Assembly (NCBI RefSeq): GCF_015482585.1
Contig: NZ_CP049742.1
Location: 640,501 to 704,500, forward strand
Reading direction: 5' to 3'
Origin: Mangrovibacillus cuniculi
GTDB taxonomy: Bacteria; Bacillota; Bacilli; Bacillales; R1DC41
DNA: 64,000 nucleotides
Below the pieces are notes generated by a model that was given only the letters and a program-made list of their open reading frames with translations, was not told the DNA's origin and searched no databases. Numbering within the stretch: the first letter of the stretch is position 1; each line of letters begins with the position of its first letter. This document shows positions 16,789-28,126 of the stretch, piece after piece. A program made the translations under genes and the position numbers.

Positions 16789-18021
16789 ATGAAGCGAAGA
16801 GTAGTCGTAACAGGAGTCGGAGCAGTTACCCCTTTAGGGAATGATGCAGAAACAACTTGGACGAAAATGAAAAACGGCGAAAGTGGTATAGGTCCACTTA
16901 CGAGATTAAACCCAGACGATTTCCCTGCAAAAGTTGCTGGGGAATTAAAAGACTTTTCTATAGAAGAATATGTAGAACGTAAAGAAGCACGTAAAATGGA
17001 TCGTTTCACTCATTATGCTATTGCAGCATCAATGATGGCGGTAAAAGATGCAGGATTAGAAATTACAGAGGAAAATGCAGAACGCGTTGGTGTTTGGATT
17101 GGTTCTGGCATTGGTGGTATGGAAACATTTGAACAACAACATCAAAATTTTCTAAACCGTGGTTACAAGAGAGTGAGTCCTTTCTTTGTACCAATGATGA
17201 TTCCAGATATGGCTACTGGACAAGTTTCTATCATGCTCGGAGCGAAAGGATTTAACTCGTGTACAGTAACAGCATGTGCAACAGGTACTAACTCTATTGG
17301 AGATGCCTTTAAGGTAATTCAACGAGGAGATGCAGATGCCATGATTACTGGTGGTGCAGAAGCGCCAATCACGAACATGAGTCTAGCTGGGTTCAGCTCA
17401 AATACGGCTTTATCCACAAATCCCGACCCTAATAGTGCAAGTAGACCGTTTGATAAAAATAGAGACGGATTTGTTATTGGAGAAGGTGCTGGGATTTTAG
17501 TTCTAGAAGAGTATGAAACAGCACTAGCTAGAGGAGCTACCATTTATGCAGAGATTGTAGGATACGGTTGTACTGGAGATGCCTACCATATCACTGCTCC
17601 TTCTCCAGAGGGTGAAGGTGGAGCTAGGGCAATGAAGATGGCAATCAAGGATGCAGGATTAGAGCCAGAAGAGGTAGATTACATTAATGCTCATGGAACA
17701 AGCACACCTTATAACGATCGTTTTGAAACAGCAGCAATCAAGTCTGTGTTTGGAGAGCATTCTTACAAATTAGCAGTTAGCTCAACGAAGTCGATGATTG
17801 GGCACTTACTTGGAGCTGCTGGTGGTGTTGAAGCTATTGCCACTATTTTAAGTATCCGTGACAACATTGTTCCACCAACGATTAACCTGCAAGAACAAGA
17901 TCCAGATTGTGATCTGAATTACGTACCAAATGAAGCACAAGAACGTAATGTGCAAGTTGGATTAAGTAACTCTCTAGGATTTGGTGGACATAACGCATCC
18001 ATCATATTTAGAAAGATATAA
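16789..18021 (+). CDS. fabF: Beta-ketoacyl-ACP synthase II (FabF)
   Basis: 410 residues, the standard length. FabF elongates acyl-ACP by condensation with malonyl-ACP in the cytosol. The catalytic residues are Cys163 ([11 protein letters not shown]), His302 ([11 protein letters not shown]) and His339 ([12 protein letters not shown]), with the C-terminal glycine-rich [19 protein letters not shown] lies before ATG 16789. It is co-transcribed with fabH and ends at a strong terminator. Confidence 0.96.
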   Translation: MKRRVVVTGVGAVTPLGNDAETTWTKMKNGESGIGPLTRLNPDDFPAKVAGELKDFSIEEYVERKEARKMDRFTHYAIAASMMAVKDAGLEITEENAERVGVWIGSGIGGMETFEQQHQNFLNRGYKRVSPFFVPMMIPDMATGQVSIMLGAKGFNSCTVTACATGTNSIGDAFKVIQRGDADAMITGGAEAPITNMSLAGFSSNTALSTNPDPNSASRPFDKNRDGFVIGEGAGILVLEEYETALARGATIYAEIVGYGCTGDAYHITAPSPEGEGGARAMKMAIKDAGLEPEEVDYINAHGTSTPYNDRFETAAIKSVFGEHSYKLAVSSTKSMIGHLLGAAGGVEAIATILSIRDNIVPPTINLQEQDPDCDLNYVPNEAQERNVQVGLSNSLGFGGHNASIIFRKI

Positions 18022-18032
18022 CTTCTTTCTTT

Positions 18033-18064
18033 AAAACCCGCTTTCATTGGAAAGCGGGTTTTGT
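18033..18064 (+). terminator. Rho-independent terminator of fabHF
   Basis: AAAACCCGCTTTC pairs with GGAAAGCGGGTTTT around ATT. Confidence 0.88.
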
Positions 18065-18094
18065 CATATCTATGAAGGAAAGAGAGGAGTGGCT

Positions 18095-18829
18095 ATGGTG
18101 ACCGTAATTCCAACGAACGAATATATGCGTACTTCTTTAGTACATAAACTACCTACTCCATTCCAAAAACAATTAAAGCAGCTATCTTTTTATGGAATGG
18201 ATCAAAGAGTATCTTCTTTAGAAGAAATAATAGAAAAGATGGAAGAACAAAAATGGTGGGAGAAAATCCGTTATTTTGAATCTAAATATAAAGGTGAGTG
18301 GAGTGGAGTAGATTGTCCTATTTATATATATCCAATTTCCGCTAAATATTTAAAAAGTAACAAGAGTCATGTTGCAGGAGGGGCAACATTTAAAGAGGCA
18401 GTGTTCTTATTCTTACCTGCAGAACAAATTAATGGAAAAAAACTAGAAGCGCTGTTTGTTCACGAATATCATCATTATCAGAGATTAAATAAACTTCCAA
18501 AAACGATAGAGAATTTTACTTTGCTAGATTCATGTGTAATGGAAGGACTAGCCGAACATGCTGTGAGAGAATATTGTGGAGATAACTTTGTTCAATATAA
18601 AACAAAGTTATCTAAAGAAGAAGCGTTAGAAATGTGGAATAAGTATATTCTTCCAAACATAGATGAAAAGAAAAACAGTAAAATTCATGACGAAATACTC
18701 TTCGGTAAGGGTAATTATGGAAAATATTTAGGGTATGAATTAGGGTATTGGCTAGTAGATAGGTATCAGGAAAAGAATGCTTTTTCGACAAAGATAGCGT
18801 TATCACTAGATTCTAAACATTTTCTTTGA
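18095..18829 (+). CDS. yjaZ: YjaZ, DUF2268 putative Zn-protease domain protein
   Basis: 244 residues. A zinc-binding HExxH motif is present (VHEYHHYQRL near residue 128), followed by the downstream glutamate segment VMEGLAEHAVREY, the layout of DUF2268 proteins. The acceptor GAGGAG sits five bases before ATG 18095; a longer frame from 18047 would start inside the fabF terminator. Position after fabF matches B. subtilis yjaZ. Proteolytic activity and substrate are unproven. Confidence 0.85.
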   Translation: MVTVIPTNEYMRTSLVHKLPTPFQKQLKQLSFYGMDQRVSSLEEIIEKMEEQKWWEKIRYFESKYKGEWSGVDCPIYIYPISAKYLKSNKSHVAGGATFKEAVFLFLPAEQINGKKLEALFVHEYHHYQRLNKLPKTIENFTLLDSCVMEGLAEHAVREYCGDNFVQYKTKLSKEEALEMWNKYILPNIDEKKNSKIHDEILFGKGNYGKYLGYELGYWLVDRYQEKNAFSTKIALSLDSKHFL

Positions 18830-18846
18830 AAAATTTTTTTATGTAG

Positions 18847-18873
18847 GAAAAGCCCATTATATTGGGCTTTTTC
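18847..18873 (+). terminator. Rho-independent terminator of yjaZ
   Basis: AAAAGCCCA and TGGGCTTTT pair around TTATAT, followed by TTTTC. Confidence 0.85.
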
Positions 18874-18900
18874 TTGTTTTTTCCTAGAAAGAAACTTTTA

Positions 18901-18945
18901 AATTTTCAAAAAAGTGTTGCAAGTGTAATATATCTGTAATAATAT
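18901..18945 (+). promoter_or_regulatory. app operon promoter with a CodY-like box
   Basis: TTGCAA (18917-18922) and TAATAT (18940-18945) have 17-base spacing. AATTTTCAAAAAAGT at 18901-18915 agrees with the CodY consensus AATTTTCWGAAAATT at 13 of 15 positions and lies just upstream of the -35 element. Confidence 0.6.
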
Positions 18946-18995
18946 TTTATTCAAATGTTACGAATTGACAGAAAATTAGCGGTTGAGGTGATCTC

Positions 18996-20024
18996 ATGAC
19001 AGTTGCAAGAAAAGGTACTTCTAACGAAACACTCCTAGAAGTAAAAGACCTAGAAACAGCTTTTAAAATCGATGGTAAATATTACAACGCAGTAGATCGC
19101 GTTTCCTTCAATGTTAAAAAACGCCAAATACTAGGAATTGTTGGAGAATCTGGTTGCGGTAAAAGTGTAATGTCTTTATCCGTAATGAGATTATTACCAA
19201 AAGGTATTGGTGAAATAAAAGGTGGTCAAATTGACTTTGAAGGTCAAGACCTTGCAGGTAAAACGGAAAAAGACATGTTAAAGCTTCGCGGAAAAGATAT
19301 CTCTATGATCTTCCAAGAACCAATGACATCTTTAAATCCAGTGTTCACGATTGGTTATCAGATAGAGGAAGTCTTATTCAACCATCTATCCATCTCAAAA
19401 AAAGAAGCTAGATTAAAAAGTATTGCTTTATTGAAATCAGTAGGTATTTCTCGCCCAGATAAAATCGTTGATGAGTATCCTCACCAACTTTCTGGTGGTA
19501 TGAGACAGCGTGTAATGATTGCAATCGCAATTGCACTACAACCAAAACTATTAATCGCTGACGAGCCTACAACAGCGCTTGATGTAACGGTACAGGCACA
19601 GATCCTAGAACTACTTAAAGAAATTCAAGAAGTAAATGAAATGTCCATCATTTTAATTACTCATGACTTAGGTGTTGTAGCAGAAATGTGTGATGAAGTA
19701 GTAGTTATGTACGCTGGCAGAATCGTAGAACGTGCAGACGTAGATACACTATTCCATAACCCTAAGCATCCTTATACAGAGTTACTGTTAGGAGCTATTC
19801 CAAAAATGGACGAAGAAGTAGAAACGTTAAGTTCCATTGGTGGTATTGTTCCTTCACTAAAAAATATGCCAGAGGTTGGTTGCCGTTTCGCTAACCGTTG
19901 TCCGAAGGCAATGGAGTCGTGCTTACAAGTAACACCTGCTCTTGGTGAAGTTGAAGCAAATCATGATGTAGCTTGTTTACTTTATGAGACTAGTCAACAG
20001 AAGGAAGGAGCAGCAGCGCGATGA
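18996..20024 (+). CDS. appD: Oligopeptide ABC transporter ATP-binding protein AppD
   Basis: 342-residue ABC ATPase of the peptide family. Walker A is GESGCGKS, the signature is [14 protein letters not shown], and Walker B ends [12 protein letters not shown]; a Cys-rich C-terminal oligopeptide/dipeptide domain ([12 protein letters not shown]) is present as in OppD/DppD. First gene of a five-gene operon in the order D-F-A-B-C, identical to B. subtilis app. AppD and AppF power the AppB/AppC channel. The stop overlaps appF by four bases. Confidence 0.93.
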   Translation: MTVARKGTSNETLLEVKDLETAFKIDGKYYNAVDRVSFNVKKRQILGIVGESGCGKSVMSLSVMRLLPKGIGEIKGGQIDFEGQDLAGKTEKDMLKLRGKDISMIFQEPMTSLNPVFTIGYQIEEVLFNHLSISKKEARLKSIALLKSVGISRPDKIVDEYPHQLSGGMRQRVMIAIAIALQPKLLIADEPTTALDVTVQAQILELLKEIQEVNEMSIILITHDLGVVAEMCDEVVVMYAGRIVERADVDTLFHNPKHPYTELLLGAIPKMDEEVETLSSIGGIVPSLKNMPEVGCRFANRCPKAMESCLQVTPALGEVEANHDVACLLYETSQQKEGAAAR

Positions 20025-21019
20025 CAGTAAATCTTGAAGAAAAAGTAGTTGAAGGTAAAAGAGTATTATTAAATATTAAAAATTTAAAAACTCATTTCCC
20101 TGTAAAAGGCGGAATCTTAAAAAAGACTGTAGGTCATGTGAAAGCCGTTGATGGAGTTTCTTTTGAAATACTAGAAGGAGAAACTTTGGGACTAGTTGGG
20201 GAGTCCGGTTGTGGTAAGTCTACAACAGGACGAACAATTATGCGACTAATTAAACCTACTGAAGGTGCCATTGAGTTTGATGGAAAAGATATTACTAGTT
20301 TAAGAGGAAAGACGTTACGAGAAATTCGACAAGATATTCAAATGGTGTTCCAAGATCCATATGCTTCTCTAAACCCAATGCAAATGGTAGGAGACATTGT
20401 ATCCGAACCTATTAGAAACTTTACAAAAAAGAGCATGAAATCACTAGAAGGCGAAGTGAAAGAACTTCTACAAAGAGTAGGTCTTCCAGAAGAGTCTTAC
20501 TATAAATATGCTCATGAATTCTCCGGTGGTCAGCGTCAACGTATCGGGATCGCTCGTGCGTTAGCGCTAAAGCCAAAACTTATTATTGCGGATGAGCCGG
20601 TTTCTGCACTAGATGTTTCCGTTCAATCGCAAGTACTAAACCTTTTAAAAGAGTTACAAGATGAATTCAACTTAACATTCTTATTTATTGCTCATGATTT
20701 AAGTGTTGTAAAACATATGAGTGATCGTATCGGAGTAATGTATCTTGGTCAGTTGGTGGAACTTGCTGATAAAGATAGCTTATATAAAGAACCTTTGCAT
20801 CCTTACACGAAAGCATTGGTTTCAGCTATACCGGAGCCAGACCCACGCAAACGTAAACAACGTATTGTCTTAGAAGGGGATGTTCCGAGCCCATTAAATC
20901 CACCAACTGGTTGTCCATTCCATACTCGTTGTCCAGAGGCACGAGAGGAGTGCAAGGCAGCAAGACCAGCCTTAAAGGAGGTGAAGCCGGGCCATAGTGT
21001 AGCTTGTGTACTTTATTAA
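20021..21019 (+). CDS. appF: Oligopeptide ABC transporter ATP-binding protein AppF
   Basis: 332 residues. Walker [18 protein letters not shown], signature [17 protein letters not shown] and Walker [14 protein letters not shown] mark the second ATPase subunit. The C-terminal [17 protein letters not shown] segment is the Cys-containing peptide-transporter domain. The start overlaps the appD stop as ATGA, suggesting coupled translation and equal subunit amounts. Confidence 0.93.
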   Translation: MTVNLEEKVVEGKRVLLNIKNLKTHFPVKGGILKKTVGHVKAVDGVSFEILEGETLGLVGESGCGKSTTGRTIMRLIKPTEGAIEFDGKDITSLRGKTLREIRQDIQMVFQDPYASLNPMQMVGDIVSEPIRNFTKKSMKSLEGEVKELLQRVGLPEESYYKYAHEFSGGQRQRIGIARALALKPKLIIADEPVSALDVSVQSQVLNLLKELQDEFNLTFLFIAHDLSVVKHMSDRIGVMYLGQLVELADKDSLYKEPLHPYTKALVSAIPEPDPRKRKQRIVLEGDVPSPLNPPTGCPFHTRCPEAREECKAARPALKEVKPGHSVACVLY

Positions 21020-21049
21020 ATTTTAAAAACATTCTGGGGGAAAAATACA

Positions 21050-22783
21050 ATGAAAAAGAAATCATTATTAACTTTAGGTACTAGTGTACTAGCATTATCA
21101 GCATTCCTTGCTGCATGTAGTGAAGAACCGGCTGCAACGCCTGAAAAGCCAGCGGATGATGGTCAAGGTACAACGGAAGAGCCAGCTGCAGTCGAAGGCG
21201 GTACAGTAACATTTGGTTACACACAACCATTTGCTGGAGTATTATCTTATGCGTTCTATGAAGGGGAAGATGATGCAAATATTCTTCAATTCATGCATGA
21301 AGGCTTAACTCAATTAGATGACGAGCTAGTAGCTGTTCCTAATTTAGCTTCTTGGGAAGTTGCAGAAGACTACAAATCTGTTAAGTTTACTCTAGAACAA
21401 GGTGTTAAATGGCACGATGGTGTAGAGCTAACAGCGAAAGATATGGTGTTCGCTTGGGAAATCATCGGTCACAAAGACTACACTGGACCTCGTTTCGCAA
21501 ACGTATCAAACATCGTTGGTATTGATGAGTATAAAGAAGGAACTGCTGAGACTATCTCTGGGGTTGAAGTTCATGATGACTACAGCTTCACAGTTAACTT
21601 TAAAGAACCATCTGTTGTACTAGTTGAAAATCTATGGACAATTCCAGAGCCAAAGCACCACTATGAAGGTGTAGCTATTGCTGATTTAGCAGCTTCTGCA
21701 CAAGTTCGTCAAACTCCTATTGGGGTTGGACCATTCAAAATCAAATCTATCACTCCAGGTGAGAGCGTTGAACTTGAGCGCTATGAAGACTACTGGCAAG
21801 GTGCAGCAAAACTTGATGGTGTAGTTTATAAAATCATCGACGGAGCGCTTGCACAAGGTTTAATCCAAAATGGTGAAATCGATATCATTGAAGCACCAAA
21901 AGATCAATGGGCTACAATCTCTACTCTAGAAAACGTAAACCCTGTAACAGCTGATGCAATGTCCTATAGTTACATCGCATTTGATTGGGGTAAATATGAT
22001 CACGATAAAGGTATGGTTGTATCTGACAACCCTAAATTCCAAGAAAAGAAACTACGTCATGCATTAGCGCATGCACTTGATCGTCAAGCGTTCATTGATG
22101 CATTTGCTAATGGACTTGGTAAACCGCTTAACGCGCCATTCCCATCCATCTCATGGGCTGCTATTCCAGATAGCGAAATCAATACGTACGAGTATGACGT
22201 GGAAAAAGCAAAATCACTTCTTGATGAAGCTGGTTATGTAGATAAGGATGGAGACGGTTTCCGTGAAGATCCAAAAGGAGAACAATTCTCTGTAAACTTC
22301 GACGCAATGAGCGGAGCAGAAACATCAGAAGCACGTGCACAATTCATCATCCAATCTTGGGGTGAAGTTGGAATTAAAGCACAACTTAACGGTGGAGCTC
22401 TTAAAGAGTTCAACTTATTCTATGACACAATCGAAGCAGATGATCCATCTGTTGAAACGTTCATGGGTGCATGGGGTCTAGCGGCTGATCCAGATCCAGC
22501 TGGTATCTGGTTATCTACGGATACTTGGAACATGTGGAGATGGTATAACGAAGAGTCTGACGCTCTAATCAAAAAAGGTACAACGTTACCAGCTGAAGGT
22601 CAAGATGTTATCGAGCACCGTACTGCAATCTACCACGACTGGCAAAAACTTGTTAACGAAGAGCTTCCTGTAATCTTCTTCGAACAACGTGTAGACCCTT
22701 GGGCAATCAACAAACGCGTTCAAGGTGTAGAAGTAACGCCATTCGGTGTATCTGACTACCACTTATGGTCTGTTACAGAATAA
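21050..22783 (+). CDS. appA: Oligopeptide-binding lipoprotein AppA
   Basis: 577-residue family 5 substrate-binding protein. The signal peptide ends in the lipobox LAAC, so Cys23 is lipidated and the protein sits outside the membrane, passing peptides to AppB/AppC. An acidic/Pro linker follows (EEPAATPEKPADDG). The binding fold shows KFTLEQGVKWHDGVELTAKD, typical for the family. A TTGTGAT-type strong hairpin follows before appB. In some laboratory B. subtilis appA is broken; here it is intact. Confidence 0.93.
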   Translation: MKKKSLLTLGTSVLALSAFLAACSEEPAATPEKPADDGQGTTEEPAAVEGGTVTFGYTQPFAGVLSYAFYEGEDDANILQFMHEGLTQLDDELVAVPNLASWEVAEDYKSVKFTLEQGVKWHDGVELTAKDMVFAWEIIGHKDYTGPRFANVSNIVGIDEYKEGTAETISGVEVHDDYSFTVNFKEPSVVLVENLWTIPEPKHHYEGVAIADLAASAQVRQTPIGVGPFKIKSITPGESVELERYEDYWQGAAKLDGVVYKIIDGALAQGLIQNGEIDIIEAPKDQWATISTLENVNPVTADAMSYSYIAFDWGKYDHDKGMVVSDNPKFQEKKLRHALAHALDRQAFIDAFANGLGKPLNAPFPSISWAAIPDSEINTYEYDVEKAKSLLDEAGYVDKDGDGFREDPKGEQFSVNFDAMSGAETSEARAQFIIQSWGEVGIKAQLNGGALKEFNLFYDTIEADDPSVETFMGAWGLAADPDPAGIWLSTDTWNMWRWYNEESDALIKKGTTLPAEGQDVIEHRTAIYHDWQKLVNEELPVIFFEQRVDPWAINKRVQGVEVTPFGVSDYHLWSVTE

Positions 22784-22801
22784 TAGATTTACCTTGTGAT
22801 G

Positions 22802-22827
22802 GTGATTCAGCCTTATGGCTGAATCAC
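22802..22827 (+). terminator. Stem-loop between appA and appB
   Basis: GTGATTCAGCC and GGCTGAATCAC form a perfect 11-bp stem with loop TTAT. No T-run follows, so transcript stabilisation or partial attenuation is more likely than full termination. Confidence 0.7.
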
Positions 22828-22905
22828 ATCATCTTATGGAAATTCCATCGCTTAAATGAAAGTAGGCGAGATATGGACTAGACTGAAACAGAAGGAGAAT
22901 AAGCC

Positions 22906-23868
22906 ATGCTTCAATATACGATTAGACGTATTCTTATCATGATCCCCATGCTACTTTTAATTTCTGTAGTGATTTTCTCTTTGGCAAAAGCAATGCCAGG
23001 TGATCCACTGTCAGGAAAAATTGATCCTCTTAACTCAGATCCTCATTATATTGCTGATATGCGAGAACAGCTTGGATTAAATGATCCATTACCTGTCCAA
23101 TATGCAAGATGGGTAGGTGGCCTAGTACAAGGTGATTTGGGTGAATCATTTAGACACAAACGTGAAGTATCCGATTTAATCGCATCTCGAATCCCCAATA
23201 CGTTATTACTAGCTGTTATGTCTTTAGTTATTACGTACATTTTTGCATTTATTATGGGAAGCTACTCTGGTCGTAAACCATATACATTAGGTGATAATTT
23301 GATAGCAGGATTTAACTACCTTGGAATAGCAATTCCTAGTTTCGTAGCTGCTATTGTATGTATTTATGTCTTCTCAATCCAACTTCAATGGTTCCCAGCA
23401 ACTGGATCAGTTGGTTCTGGAGTAGAAGCAGGATTTGGATATTGGGTTAGTAAGCTAAAACACACGTTGCTACCAGCTTTAGTTTTAGGTTTACTTTCCA
23501 CAGCTTCTTATACACAATATTTACGTAACGATATTATCGAAAGTGCTAGAAAAGATTACGTTCGTACAGCCCGTGCAAAAGGTACGAAAGAGTCTAAGAT
23601 CTATAACGTTCATATTCTAAGAAACTCTATTATTCCAATTGTTACATTATTAGGTTTTGATTTTGCTGGATTACTAGGTGGAGCTATTATCATTGAAACC
23701 ATCTTTACTTATCCAGGAATTGGTTACTTATTTATTGATGCAGTAAACGGTCGTGACTATTCTGTTATGATGGCGATTGCCATGATCTTAACTGTCTTTA
23801 CATTACTAGGAAACTTACTATCAGATCTTCTATACGGTGTGGTTGATCCACGTATCCGTTTAGATTAA
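22906..23868 (+). CDS. appB: Oligopeptide ABC transporter permease AppB
   Basis: 320 residues with six membrane helices in the DppB/OppB pattern. The front MLQYTIRRILIMIPMLLLIS and the family segment SARKDYVRTARAKG (EAA-like loop near residue 215) are clear, and it ends VDPRIRLD as usual. AGAAGGAG lies before ATG 22906. It pairs with AppC to make the membrane channel. Confidence 0.93.
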   Translation: MLQYTIRRILIMIPMLLLISVVIFSLAKAMPGDPLSGKIDPLNSDPHYIADMREQLGLNDPLPVQYARWVGGLVQGDLGESFRHKREVSDLIASRIPNTLLLAVMSLVITYIFAFIMGSYSGRKPYTLGDNLIAGFNYLGIAIPSFVAAIVCIYVFSIQLQWFPATGSVGSGVEAGFGYWVSKLKHTLLPALVLGLLSTASYTQYLRNDIIESARKDYVRTARAKGTKESKIYNVHILRNSIIPIVTLLGFDFAGLLGGAIIIETIFTYPGIGYLFIDAVNGRDYSVMMAIAMILTVFTLLGNLLSDLLYGVVDPRIRLD

Positions 23869-23884
23869 GGAGGCAAAGAATTCG

Positions 23885-24811
23885 ATGGAACCTCAAGTGA
23901 ATATACAAACATCTACACCGCCTTCTACTGGTGGTACTCCTGCTCAGACAAAAGGATTATCTCCATGGGCAATCGCAAGAAAGAAATTTTTAAGAAACAA
24001 GTTAGCAATGGGATCCCTGGTTGTATTGTTACTTATTGCTGGGTTATCCATATTTGCAGAACCATTAACAATGCCAATGGAAGAAACAGCTAAACAGAAC
24101 ATTATGGCATTAAGTAAACAACCTGGTGATGAATATATCCTAGGAACTGATAAGCAAGGAAGAGATGTGTTTGCAAGACTATTACACGGCGGAAAGATCT
24201 CCCTTACGTTAGCATTCTCGATCACTTCAATTATTCTAATCATTGGATCACTAGTTGGTTCAATGGCAGGGTACTTTGGTGGTAAAGTGGATGCTGTGTT
24301 AATGAGATTCGTAGACTTTGTCATGACATTCCCATTCTTACTATTCGTAATCGTTGTACAAGCAACGTTCGGTGGTGGGGGAATCATCTCCCTAATCTTA
24401 GTAATTAGTTTACTGAGCTGGGGTGGGGTAGCACGTATGGTACGTGGTAAGATCATGGCGGAAAAAGAAAATGAGTACATTTTAGCAGCTGTATCGATTG
24501 GATGTAAGACGCACCAAGTTATCTTGAAGCATCTAATTCCAAACGTGCTTTCTACTATTATCGTAAACGGAACCTTAATCCTAGCATCTATGATCGTTGC
24601 AGAAACGGCACTTTCTTTCCTAGGCTTCGGTGTTCCACTAACAACGCCAACTTGGGGTAACATGCTGCAAGAAGCAAGAAGCCCAGATGTTCTAGCACAA
24701 AAAATCTGGATCTGGATTCCACCAGCAGCAGTATTAACAACAACAATCCTTTGTATCAACTTCATCGGAGAAGGTCTAAAGGACGCACTAAACCCAAAAT
24801 CTTTCCGTTAA
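23885..24811 (+). CDS. appC: Oligopeptide ABC transporter permease AppC
   Basis: 308 residues. An N-terminal cytoplasmic stretch precedes the first helix (FLRNKLAMGSLVVLLLIAGL). The conserved LGTDKQGRDVFARLLHGG loop and the EAA region ENEYILAAVSIGCKTHQVILKHLIP mark the DppC/OppC family; it ends EGLKDALNPKSFR. The long antisense frame within it is a codon-bias shadow. A terminator and repeat copy B follow. Confidence 0.93.
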   Translation: MEPQVNIQTSTPPSTGGTPAQTKGLSPWAIARKKFLRNKLAMGSLVVLLLIAGLSIFAEPLTMPMEETAKQNIMALSKQPGDEYILGTDKQGRDVFARLLHGGKISLTLAFSITSIILIIGSLVGSMAGYFGGKVDAVLMRFVDFVMTFPFLLFVIVVQATFGGGGIISLILVISLLSWGGVARMVRGKIMAEKENEYILAAVSIGCKTHQVILKHLIPNVLSTIIVNGTLILASMIVAETALSFLGFGVPLTTPTWGNMLQEARSPDVLAQKIWIWIPPAAVLTTTILCINFIGEGLKDALNPKSFR

Positions 24812-24828
24812 TAAAACGAATTGTAAAG

Positions 24829-24863
24829 ACAGGTACATTCTTTATAGAGTGTACCTGTTTTTG
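24829..24863 (+). terminator. Rho-independent terminator of the app operon
   Basis: ACAGGTACA pairs with TGTACCTGT, followed by TTTTTG. The same GGTACATTC hairpin forms the left part of repeat copies A and C, so this terminator appears to be part of the repeat family. Confidence 0.82.
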
Positions 24864-24938
24864 TGTGTTTAGGATTTAGAACTATGTATTAAAAATGAGA
24901 GTACTACAGATTAAAAAGGTATTAACCATATTTTCTTA

Positions 24939-25070
24939 GGGATTGGAGCGGAAGGGGGCGACTCCTACGGGAAAGGTGGGTTACTGAGACCCCACAGGAG
25001 CGCGTACTTCAGCGACGAGGAGGCTCAGCAACCCGCCCCGTGGAAAGCGTCCCCCTGCAGCGGAAATCCC
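24939..25070. repeat. GC-rich interspersed repeat, copy B (core)
   Basis: From GGGATTGGAGCGGAAGGGGG to GCGGAAATCCC it is nearly identical to the cores at 5448 and 34005. Unlike those copies it lacks the GGCTGGGAC / GTCCCAGCC outer inverted repeats. It fills the 395-base gap between appC and yjbA together with the terminator. Confidence 0.88.
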
Positions 25071-25206
25071 TGTGCAGTCTCTTGTTCTCTTGTAATTCAC
25101 ATATTTTTTTAGGTCCATTCATAATCACTATTTATCCATCAAAGGAATAAATTAACTAATTTCTGTTCATACTGTTCCACATAAACATGGAAGAGAGGGA
25201 TCAGAC

Positions 25207-25971
25207 ATGCAGTATCTTCATGACGTATGGGTAAACTGGTTTGAAGGGGAAGAAAACGGTTATAACGTTTGTCATTTTCACGAATGGAAAAGAGAAGATG
25301 TCATTGAACTCTTAGATCAAGTACCTCTACTATACATATCAAGAGACCTATTCGAGTATATAGAAAATGACCTTTCAGAGCTTCCGGCATTATTACTAGA
25401 AGAAATCTATCAAAAATCATACTTACGGAAAAATCACGAGAGAACAACGGTTGATTACGCATGTGTGCTAACAGATGGGAATCGAATTATAGCGATTGAT
25501 ACGATTGGATATCAGATACCTATTCGTAAAAGCAGAATTATCCCAAGACATGAACAACTGGTGTATGAAATGATTCAACAAGAAGAACCGAGACGATTTG
25601 AAATTCCAAGAAACGCGTATAAAAAAGAGCATCATATTTTATCTCCCTCACCAATAGAAATGCGTGGATTAACACGAAAAGAACGTCAATTAAAACAGTT
25701 GCTTTATATGGCATTAGATCATCTTTACACAAGCAAAAATGTTTCAGAACTTCGCTACTGGTTTACAGAGTGGGAGCCAGACCAGTACCGCAACATTCAA
25801 CATCTATCTTTTGAAGAGCTGTGGACACCATTCTATTCAGCAATTAAATCAGGATGGAGCAAAGAACATGTGTTACTTTGTGAAAGAATGATTAAAGGGC
25901 AACCTTTCTTCGAGAGACTTTGGGAAGTTGAAACACAGTCCGTAAATGAAAAACCACCGTTATGGCATTAA
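25207..25971 (+). CDS. yjbA: YjbA family protein (UPF0736, DUF3603)
   Basis: 254 residues, similar in length to B. subtilis YjbA. The front [20 protein letters not shown] and the Trp/Glu-rich body are characteristic of UPF0736. No membrane segment, signal or catalytic motif is visible and the function is unknown. GAGAGGGA precedes ATG 25207. It lies between the app operon and trpS as in B. subtilis. Its stop codon falls inside its own terminator. Confidence 0.88.
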   Translation: MQYLHDVWVNWFEGEENGYNVCHFHEWKREDVIELLDQVPLLYISRDLFEYIENDLSELPALLLEEIYQKSYLRKNHERTTVDYACVLTDGNRIIAIDTIGYQIPIRKSRIIPRHEQLVYEMIQQEEPRRFEIPRNAYKKEHHILSPSPIEMRGLTRKERQLKQLLYMALDHLYTSKNVSELRYWFTEWEPDQYRNIQHLSFEELWTPFYSAIKSGWSKEHVLLCERMIKGQPFFERLWEVETQSVNEKPPLWH

Positions 25972-25990
25972 TGCCTAACGGTGGTTTTTT
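25950..25990 (+). terminator. Rho-independent terminator of yjbA, overlapping its stop
   Basis: AAAACCACCGTTA pairs with TAACGGTGGTTTT; the loop TGGCATTAATGCC is itself palindromic. The T-run abuts copy 2 of the 60-nt element. Confidence 0.9.
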
Positions 25991-26050
25991 GTTACGTGAC
26001 TAGTAACAACTCAGGATTGGCAACGTGAAGTTGCCGGTACTTACCTGAGT
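25991..26050 (+). repeat. 60-nt three-stem element, copy 2
   Basis: GTTAC/GTAAC first stem, then outer stem ACTCAGG/CCTGAGT enclosing GGCAAC-gtgaa-GTTGCC. Compared with copy 1, both arms of the outer and inner stems have changed together. It starts immediately after the T-run of the yjbA terminator. Confidence 0.86.
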
Positions 26051-26109
26051 ATCCTTAAAATAAATCCTCCAGGCGGCAAGTTTGTGCACAAATTCATGTA
26101 TTGTAAATA

Positions 26110-27381
<1,272 letters not shown>

Positions 27382-27386
27382 CTTAT

Positions 27387-27415
27387 AGTATAGAAAAACT
27401 AGTACATAATATCAA
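27387..27415 (-). promoter_or_regulatory. Sigma-A promoter of trpS
   Basis: On the minus strand TTGATA (27410-27415) and TATACT (27387-27392) are separated by exactly 17 bases. The -35 box overlaps the stop of the upstream DUF3899 gene. Confidence 0.78.
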
Positions 27416-27756
27416 GAGTGCAACAGATAAATTCCTATTCCCATTAGGATCAGTAACACTAATCCGTTCCACAATAAAAAGCCAAAAGGGAGAGTGATTA
27501 ACTCTGAGAGATATCGATTTTCATCATCATTTTCTAACACTGCTTTAGGTGCAAATGTTTTCTTTACACCATATGCCATTAAATCAAAAAAGCCACTTGA
27601 TAAAATGTAGATGGAAACACCTATAAAAGCAGAAGTTCCTCCTATATAAAAGAGAGTATTGACAAAATTTAAAAGGGTAAATCCTCCATCTGAAAAGAAA
27701 ACTAACAGAAATACTAGAAAGATGGAAATCGAAAAAGTATAAAGAAAAGATTTCAA
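27412..27756 (-). CDS. DUF3899-like small membrane protein
   Basis: 114 residues from TTG 27756, preceded by GAGGTG with six-base spacing; the longer frame to 27885 has no site. Three hydrophobic segments are visible (FLYTFSISIFLVFLLVFF, LFYIGGTSAFIGVSIYIL, LLWNGLVLLILMGIGIYLL), separated by a charged loop. The arrangement recalls DUF3899 proteins of Bacilli; the family call is tentative and no function is known. Confidence 0.68.
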   Translation of the reverse strand: MKSFLYTFSISIFLVFLLVFFSDGGFTLLNFVNTLFYIGGTSAFIGVSIYILSSGFFDLMAYGVKKTFAPKAVLENDDENRYLSELITLPFGFLLWNGLVLLILMGIGIYLLHS

Positions 27757-28050
27757 ATTGTACACCTCGCATAAACAATTGTATACTCTAAAACACCAGC
27801 ACAAAATATAGTAGAATAAACGTGAATAATTATTCTGAAATACCACATTTTTATGCGTGCTAAGTTTGTTGTAGTTTTTATACAATTGAAAACATTGTTA
27901 TATTTCTAAAATACATAATCTCTTGTAGAATGTCCAATTTTGTTGATTTCAAGGGAAATTATCCAGAAATAAACACTAGTTTCAAGGTAATATGTTATTG
28001 AATAGAGATTAATATTATTTCAATTGTGTAAATTTTTTTTGAAAAATTAA

Positions 28051-28106
28051 TGTACAAACCGAAAAAATTATGTATAATAATCATTGTAGAAATTTTTCAG
28101 AAAAAT
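28051..28106 (+). promoter_or_regulatory. opp promoter region with CodY-like box
   Basis: TATAAT at 28073-28078 is preceded by TGTACA at 28051-28056 (16 bases). ATTTTTCAGAAAAAT at 28092-28106 is a perfect palindrome matching the CodY consensus at 13 of 15 positions and lies downstream of the start site, a position fit for repression. Confidence 0.65.
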
Positions 28107-28126
28107 AAAAAAGGGAGGTCAATCGA

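Noticed and set aside
23944-24765. 273-codon open frame on the minus strand inside appC
   Set aside because: Exact antisense of a well-conserved permease; no ribosome binding site and low-complexity composition typical of a codon-bias shadow.
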